A stretch of 5,613 nucleotides of DNA, from assembly GCA_035527255.1 (NCBI GenBank), contig DATLAW010000051.1:1-5613 (forward strand), read 5' to 3'. This document shows, piece by piece, positions 5,406 through 5,613 of this stretch (position 1 is its first letter; each line of letters starts with the position of its first letter). A model generated the notes under the pieces. The model had not been told where the DNA came from, made no database searches, and saw only the letters and a list, made by a program, of their open reading frames with translations. Origin of the DNA: Thermohalobaculum sp035527255 (GTDB lineage Bacteria > Pseudomonadota > Alphaproteobacteria > Rhodobacterales > Rhodobacteraceae). The position numbers and the translations under genes are program-made.

Positions 5406-5486
5406 GTCAGCCTTCTGGCTTCACCAATGCGCGCTTTTGCCCAACTGGGCGCACCGCTGCTCTGGCCACCGCCATTGTCGGTGTTG

Positions 5487-5613
5487 CTAGTGGTTCGAAT
5501 CCAACGTTTGATGCCCTCGCTTGACGGCTGCGATGATTGTGTCCGGATTGGCGGTCCATGTGAAGGGCTTTGGCTCAGCGTTATGCTCGCGCACGAAGCG
5601 GTTGATGGCGGCC
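5487..5613 (-). CDS. IS630-family transposase, C-terminal end (partial)
   Basis: Only the last 41 codons and the TAG stop (5489-5487) are in the window; the gene continues past the right edge. The reading 'AINRFVREHNAEPKPFTW' followed by 'TANPDTIIAAVKRGHQTLDS' and ending NH is the characteristic C-terminus of IS630-family DDE transposases, which usually end 'GHQTLDSIH' or similar. The catalytic DDE residues lie outside the window, so integrity cannot be judged. Confidence 0.85.
   Translation of the reverse strand, partial: AAINRFVREHNAEPKPFTWTANPDTIIAAVKRGHQTLDSNH
5487..5613 (-). mobile_element. IS630-family element, 3' portion; boundary not located
   Basis: The transposase end shows that an IS630-type element enters from the right. 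These elements insert at TA and duplicate it, with an inverted repeat a short way beyond the transposase stop. Between 5487 and the signalling operon start at 5390 there is no TA dinucleotide except the one inside the stop codon, and I cannot define an inverted repeat. The inner end is therefore either at the stop codon or lost. Confidence 0.55.

Noticed and set aside
5439..5450. GCCCAACTGGGC palindrome as the IS630 terminal inverted repeat or an operator
   Set aside because: It has no adjacent TA and no partner copy in the window; a 5-bp arm dyad is expected by chance in GC-rich DNA.

Overview
The window is GC-rich DNA that reads like an alphaproteobacterial chromosome, plausibly Rhodobacterales or a related order. 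This rests on the codon use, the 'HILISVAGAIGA' type of Hpt motif and the IclR subtype. No species can be named from the sequence alone. Every protein-coding gene I can support lies on the minus strand, so transcription runs from high to low coordinates.

Right edge (5613 to about 5400): the last 41 codons of an IS630-family transposase, then about 100 bp without a gene. Next comes a four-gene-wide signalling locus (5390 to 1601). It holds (1) a small secreted protein with a molybdopterin-oxidoreductase-like fold; (2) a membrane hybrid histidine kinase; (3) a receiver-Hpt phosphotransfer protein; and (4) a receiver plus Fis-type helix-turn-helix regulator without an AAA+ domain. Genes 1 and 2 are joined by a GTGA stop/start overlap if the kinase's original GTG start is used. 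Genes 3 and 4 are joined by TAAATG. Together they look like a periplasmic sensing partner feeding a His-Asp-His-Asp phosphorelay that ends on DNA.

The locus carries clear signs of decay or rewiring. The kinase has an in-frame amber codon inside its first membrane helix, followed immediately by ATG. Its ATP-binding domain lacks the N-box Asn and most G1/G2 glycines. Its own receiver has lost the phospho-acceptor Asp, the Thr and the Lys. The terminal regulator also has a weakened receiver. The separate receiver-Hpt protein keeps all its key residues.

Between 1050 and 1600 there is no convincing gene. The stretch 1262-1404 holds a run of perfect stem-loops ending in a C(UUCG)G-capped 10-bp hairpin, with two ACUCCC motifs. 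It is the best candidate here for an undescribed plus-strand structured RNA. Its fourth hairpin also reads as a perfect NarL-type 7-2-7 palindrome.

Left part: an IclR-family regulator (1049 to 207) with an IclR-like operator next to its start, then tRNA-Asn(GUU) (163 to 89) and its intrinsic terminator (65 to 34), all on the minus strand.
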